Source: Verrucomicrobiales bacterium (GTDB taxonomy: Bacteria; Verrucomicrobiota; Verrucomicrobiia; Limisphaerales; UBA11320). From it: DNA of 17,965 nucleotides. The notes beneath the pieces were generated by a model, which saw only the letters and a program-made list of their open reading frames with translations, did not search any database and had not been told where the DNA came from. Location of the stretch: positions 1-17,965 of the forward strand of contig DMJJ01000510.1 of the NCBI GenBank assembly GCA_003452185.1. Direction: 5' to 3'. Positions 14,443-17,965 of this stretch are shown piece by piece (position 1 is the first letter of the stretch; each line of letters begins with the position of its first letter). The position numbers were made by a program, and so were the translations under genes.

Positions 14443-17400
14443 ATGAACACCACACAACCACCCTTCGCCCCCGGGATGTTTTCCCGGGCTTGGGCCGTGG
14501 CCATGGCGGCGGCGACGGCCCTTCTGGGAGCTGCCTCCCTCCAGGCTCAGACAACACCAAACATCCAGCTCACCCCGGGAGTGGATTACACCGTGGGCAA
14601 CTACGCCTACAGCCCCCCGCTGACGAAGTTCAGTGCGAAGCTTCCCGGGCTCTTCTCCCAGAATTCAAATGAGCTCGGGCAGTACATCCCGGTTGCCAAG
14701 CCCAACACTCCCTACGGCACGCCTTATCCCGGGTCGGACTACTACGAGATCGGCCTCGTGGAATATGTTGAGCAGCTCCACAAGGATCTTCCCGCCACGG
14801 GAACGAAGCTGCGAGGCTATGTGCAGGTCGTGCCGTCGAGCTATCAGGGGGCGGTCCCCCTCGACACCGCGCACGGGTTGAGCAAGAACATCACGGATTC
14901 CCAGGGCAACCTGCTCTACGGGGCGGACAAGCCCCATTATGCCGGCCCGATGATCATCTCGTTCAAGGGGGTGCCGGTCCGGGTGAAGTTCATGAACCTC
15001 CTGCCCACAGGGGCTGCGGGGCGGCACTTCATCCCTGTGGACACCTCGATTCCCGGCGCGGGCGACGGCCCAGTCCAGATGGGGGTGGATCCTGCCACGG
15101 GGCTCCCGGTCTACGAGCAATACACCCAGAACCGGGCGAACATCCACCTTCACGGCGGGTTCCCCCCGTGGAACAGCGATGGGACCCCCCACCAGTGGAT
15201 CGCTCCCCTGGGGGAGCAGACCTCCTACAAGCGGGGTGCCGATGCCCTGAATGTGCCTGACATGCCGGACCCCGGCGAAGGGGCCATGACCTATTACTGG
15301 CCCAACCTTCAGAGCGGACGGCTCCTCTGGTATCACGACCATACCTACGGGCTGACGGGGCCGAATGTGTATGCGGGGGAAATCGCCCCCTACCTGCTGC
15401 TGGAACCGGAGGAGGAGACGGCCCTCGCGGCTGCCGGGGTTCCCGGCACGCTGGCGGCCGGCCCGGGCGCCACCAACGATTTTGATCATCTGATCACGAT
15501 GGTGCTTCAGGACAAGACCTTCGTGCCCGACGCGGCGACCGTTCAGGCGCAGGACCCGAACTGGCTTACCGACATCACGGACGGGATGACGGGCGCGGCC
15601 CCCGCCATGGGGAGCCTTTGGTCCCCCCACGTCTACGTGCCGAACCAGTGGCCCGACAACCCGGACGGCAGCGGGGCCAACGGCCTCGGCCGATGGGACT
15701 ACGGCCCCTGGTTCTGGCCCCCGTGGATCGTCAATGTCCCCTATCCTCCCAAGGTCTCCCACACCCCGGAGTCCTTCCAGGACACCCCCGTGGTCAACGG
15801 CCAGCCCTATCCCTATGTCGATGTGCAGCCCGCCAAGTATCGCATCAAGATCCTGAACGGCGCGGATGACCGGTACTGGAACCTCCAGATGTACGTCGCC
15901 AGCTCGATCATCTCGAACATCGTCGTGCTGAATGGGGGAAGTGGGTACGACCCGCTTGCGCCCCCGTATGTGCACATCACCGGCGGGGGTGGACGTGGGG
16001 CCACGGCCTCTGCGTTGGTCGACGCCACCGGGGTTGTGACCGGAATCAGCCTGGATATCACCGGCAGCGGATTCTCCAGCCCTCCCACGGTCACAATCGA
16101 TCCGCCTGTCGCCCCCGGGGGCACGCAGGCGACCGCCGAGGCGCAGATCTACACGGACAAGACTGAGGTTGGCCTCGTGCAAGCCTCCGCCAGTGCGGGC
16201 ATCAGCTTCCCGGCCGTCTGGCGCACCCAGACCCCGGGCTACACCCCTGACATCCTGGATGGACGCCCCGGGGGTATCCCGGACCCCGCGACCCGCGGGC
16301 CCGCGTTCGTGAAGATCGCCAACGAGTGCGGCATTCTGCCAAACCCGGTGGTGTTCCCGAACATCCCGGTCGGGTTCGAGCAGAACAAGAAAAACATCGT
16401 CGTCCTGAACGTCAAGGAGCACACCCTCTGGCTTGCGCCCGCGGAGCGCGCGGATGTGGTGGTGGATTTCTCCAAGTTCGCCGGCAAGACGATCCTCCTA
16501 TACAACGACGCCCCGGCCGCCCTTCCGGCCGCCGATGCCCGTAACGACCTGTACGCCTGCGATGCGGACCAGACCGGTGCCGGCGGGCCTGCCTCCACCC
16601 TTCCGGGCATGGGGCCCAACACCCGCACGGTGATGCAATTCCGGGTGGCCGCGGCCCCCGTGCCCGCACCTCCCGGGGTGGATTCCAGCGCGCCGGCCGA
16701 CTACTATGACCCGGCCCTCGTGGCTGCCCTGGCGGACTCCGCCACCGGCATGCCGGCCATCTTCGGCGCCACCCAGCCGACTCCGGTGGTTCCTGAGGCC
16801 GCTTACAACTCCGTGGGATACGCTGGCGGCTCGACGGCCAACACCTACGCGAAGATTCAGGACACCTCGATGACGTTCATTCCGTACGGGCAAAGCACCC
16901 CGGTCACCATGACGTTCAAGCCGAAGTGCATCCAGGAGCTGTTTGATGACACGGGGCGGCTCAACGCCACCCTCGGGACCGAGGTTCCGTTCGCCAACCA
17001 GGCCACCCAGACCACGGTTCCGCTGTACTACGTCGATCCCATCACCGAGGTGTTCAACGACGGTGAGACCCAGATCTGGAAGCTCACCCACAACGGAGTC
17101 GACAGCCACTGTGTGCACTTCCACCTGGTCAATGTGCAGGTCATCAATCGCGTCGGGTGGGACGGGCAGGTGGTGCCCCCCGAGGACGACGAGGTGGGTT
17201 GGAAGGAGACCGTCCGGATGCACCCGCTCCAGGACATCATCTTCGCCACCCGAGCTGTTTCGGTTCCGGTGCCGTTCGGCGTCATGGACAGCGTCCGGTA
17301 CCTCAATCCCTCGCAGCCGCCCGGTTCCCCGATCGGGTTCTCCAACTGGGATCCCCTTACGGGCAACAACCTGGCGACGCCGACCACGAATGTGCTCAGC

Positions 17401-17965
17401 AACTTCAACTGGGCCTACATCTGGCACTGCCATCTCCTCGGGCACGAGGAGAATGACATGATGCGCCCGATGAGCCTTGTGGTCGACTCCCTGGTGCCGG
17501 CGGCTCCCAGCCTCGTCGTCAAGGCATCGCAAACCGGTCCGGCGACGGGCTCCGTGGCGCTCACTTGGACGGACGGGACGCCTTTCGACTATGCGACGGG
17601 GCTTCCGGCCACAACGCCCGGCAACCCGGCCAACGAGGTCGGCTTCCGGGTGGAGCGGGCTGTTCCCGCCGTGTCGGCGACCCGGTTCGTCGCCATTGGG
17701 AACATCCCGGCGAACGTCACCAACTTTGTTGACGTGACCGCAGGGTATCCGTCGACCAATGTCTATCGCGTGGTGGCGTTCAACGCCAAGGGGGAAGCCT
17801 CCTCGGTGAACACCACGGTGAAGCTGGTTCCTGACAATGGTCCGGGAGCCCCGACCGGCCTGGCCGCGTCGGTCACTTCTCTCAACCCGGCCACGGTGAC
17901 CCTCAGCTGGGTCAACGCGGCCGGCCCGGTCGCCGCCACCAGCACGCGGGTGCAGCGGGCGCCCG
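14443..17965 (+). CDS. Secreted multicopper oxidase with FN3-like tail, 3' partial
   Basis: At least 1174 residues, running off the window end. MCOs oxidise a substrate at a type-1 copper and reduce O2 to water at a trinuclear centre. A signal peptide spans about residues 1-36 (core AMAAATALLGAAS, then LQAQ|TTP); ATG 14476 is a possible later start. All four copper motifs are intact: HLHGG (235-239), WYHDH (296-300), HCVHFH (889-894) and HCHLLGHEENDMM (995-1007). In the last, C996, H1001 and M1006 fit a CotA/bilirubin-oxidase-type type-1 site. The second cupredoxin domain (from VVNGQPYPYVDVQPAKYRIKILNG to LAPAERADVVVDF) holds an inserted glycine-rich repeat at about 490-570. After the last copper motif come a fibronectin-III-like domain (about 1018-1125) and the start of another, suggesting a surface-attached enzyme. 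Substrate unknown; bilirubin-type, phenolic or metal oxidation are possible. No Shine-Dalgarno sequence precedes the ATG. Confidence 0.93.
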   Translation, partial: MNTTQPPFAPGMFSRAWAVAMAAATALLGAASLQAQTTPNIQLTPGVDYTVGNYAYSPPLTKFSAKLPGLFSQNSNELGQYIPVAKPNTPYGTPYPGSDYYEIGLVEYVEQLHKDLPATGTKLRGYVQVVPSSYQGAVPLDTAHGLSKNITDSQGNLLYGADKPHYAGPMIISFKGVPVRVKFMNLLPTGAAGRHFIPVDTSIPGAGDGPVQMGVDPATGLPVYEQYTQNRANIHLHGGFPPWNSDGTPHQWIAPLGEQTSYKRGADALNVPDMPDPGEGAMTYYWPNLQSGRLLWYHDHTYGLTGPNVYAGEIAPYLLLEPEEETALAAAGVPGTLAAGPGATNDFDHLITMVLQDKTFVPDAATVQAQDPNWLTDITDGMTGAAPAMGSLWSPHVYVPNQWPDNPDGSGANGLGRWDYGPWFWPPWIVNVPYPPKVSHTPESFQDTPVVNGQPYPYVDVQPAKYRIKILNGADDRYWNLQMYVASSIISNIVVLNGGSGYDPLAPPYVHITGGGGRGATASALVDATGVVTGISLDITGSGFSSPPTVTIDPPVAPGGTQATAEAQIYTDKTEVGLVQASASAGISFPAVWRTQTPGYTPDILDGRPGGIPDPATRGPAFVKIANECGILPNPVVFPNIPVGFEQNKKNIVVLNVKEHTLWLAPAERADVVVDFSKFAGKTILLYNDAPAALPAADARNDLYACDADQTGAGGPASTLPGMGPNTRTVMQFRVAAAPVPAPPGVDSSAPADYYDPALVAALADSATGMPAIFGATQPTPVVPEAAYNSVGYAGGSTANTYAKIQDTSMTFIPYGQSTPVTMTFKPKCIQELFDDTGRLNATLGTEVPFANQATQTTVPLYYVDPITEVFNDGETQIWKLTHNGVDSHCVHFHLVNVQVINRVGWDGQVVPPEDDEVGWKETVRMHPLQDIIFATRAVSVPVPFGVMDSVRYLNPSQPPGSPIGFSNWDPLTGNNLATPTTNVLSNFNWAYIWHCHLLGHEENDMMRPMSLVVDSLVPAAPSLVVKASQTGPATGSVALTWTDGTPFDYATGLPATTPGNPANEVGFRVERAVPAVSATRFVAIGNIPANVTNFVDVTAGYPSTNVYRVVAFNAKGEASSVNTTVKLVPDNGPGAPTGLAASVTSLNPATVTLSWVNAAGPVAATSTRVQRAP

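Noticed and set aside
14665..16422. Long open frame on the minus strand opposite the multicopper oxidase (585 codons).
   Set aside because: It lies entirely antisense to an oxidase with intact copper motifs and has low-complexity Gly/Arg/Val-rich composition with no recognisable domain, as expected from high third-position GC on the coding strand.

Overview
The window is high-GC bacterial DNA, most likely from Verrucomicrobiota or, less likely, Planctomycetota. The evidence is a Delta60-repeat/Ig surface protein with the verrucomicrobial-style C-terminal tail (ending in FYRLR), a DUF1549/DUF1553 gene followed four bases later by a Tat-type DUF1501 gene, many exported beta-propeller proteins, and an almost complete absence of Shine-Dalgarno sequences in front of the genes. 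No phage, transposase, CRISPR array, rRNA or convincing tRNA is visible.

Layout, left to right. Positions 2-2986 hold the 3' part of a large Delta60/Ig repeat protein whose start lies before the window. Then come three co-directional genes for exported proteins: an NHL-type beta-propeller (3101-4069), a DUF1549/DUF1553 protein with a CxxCH motif (4134-6851) and its usual DUF1501 partner (6856-8262). The convergent gap 8263-8881 is filled almost edge to edge by three tandem copies of a ~195-bp palindromic element. The first copy has 52-nt inverted arms (50 of 52 matching) and can fold end to end into one long hairpin. On the minus strand follow fabV (8882-10060) and, upstream of it, an exported PQQ-type beta-propeller gene (10099-11412).

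Divergent from these is a small plus-strand pair: a VF530/DUF2132 protein (11635-11907) and a Rid-like protein (11944-12696). A minus-strand Old Yellow Enzyme (12718-13803) converges on the latter. The 639-bp divergent region 13804-14442 contains no gene but several strong stem-loops. Just before the last gene it has a structured leader whose order of elements resembles, imperfectly, a cobalamin riboswitch. The last gene (14443 to beyond the window end) is a large secreted multicopper oxidase with intact copper motifs, an unusual glycine-rich repeat insertion in its second cupredoxin domain, and a fibronectin-III-like tail.

Functional reading: the left third looks like cell-surface or periplasmic machinery of the poorly understood DUF1549/1553/1501 type. 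The middle mixes fatty-acid synthesis (FabV) with flavin and Rid-type detoxification or housekeeping enzymes that show no obvious shared pathway. The right end is an extracellular copper oxidase with its own structured 5' leader. The two items most worth following up are the palindromic repeat array and the multicopper oxidase together with its leader.
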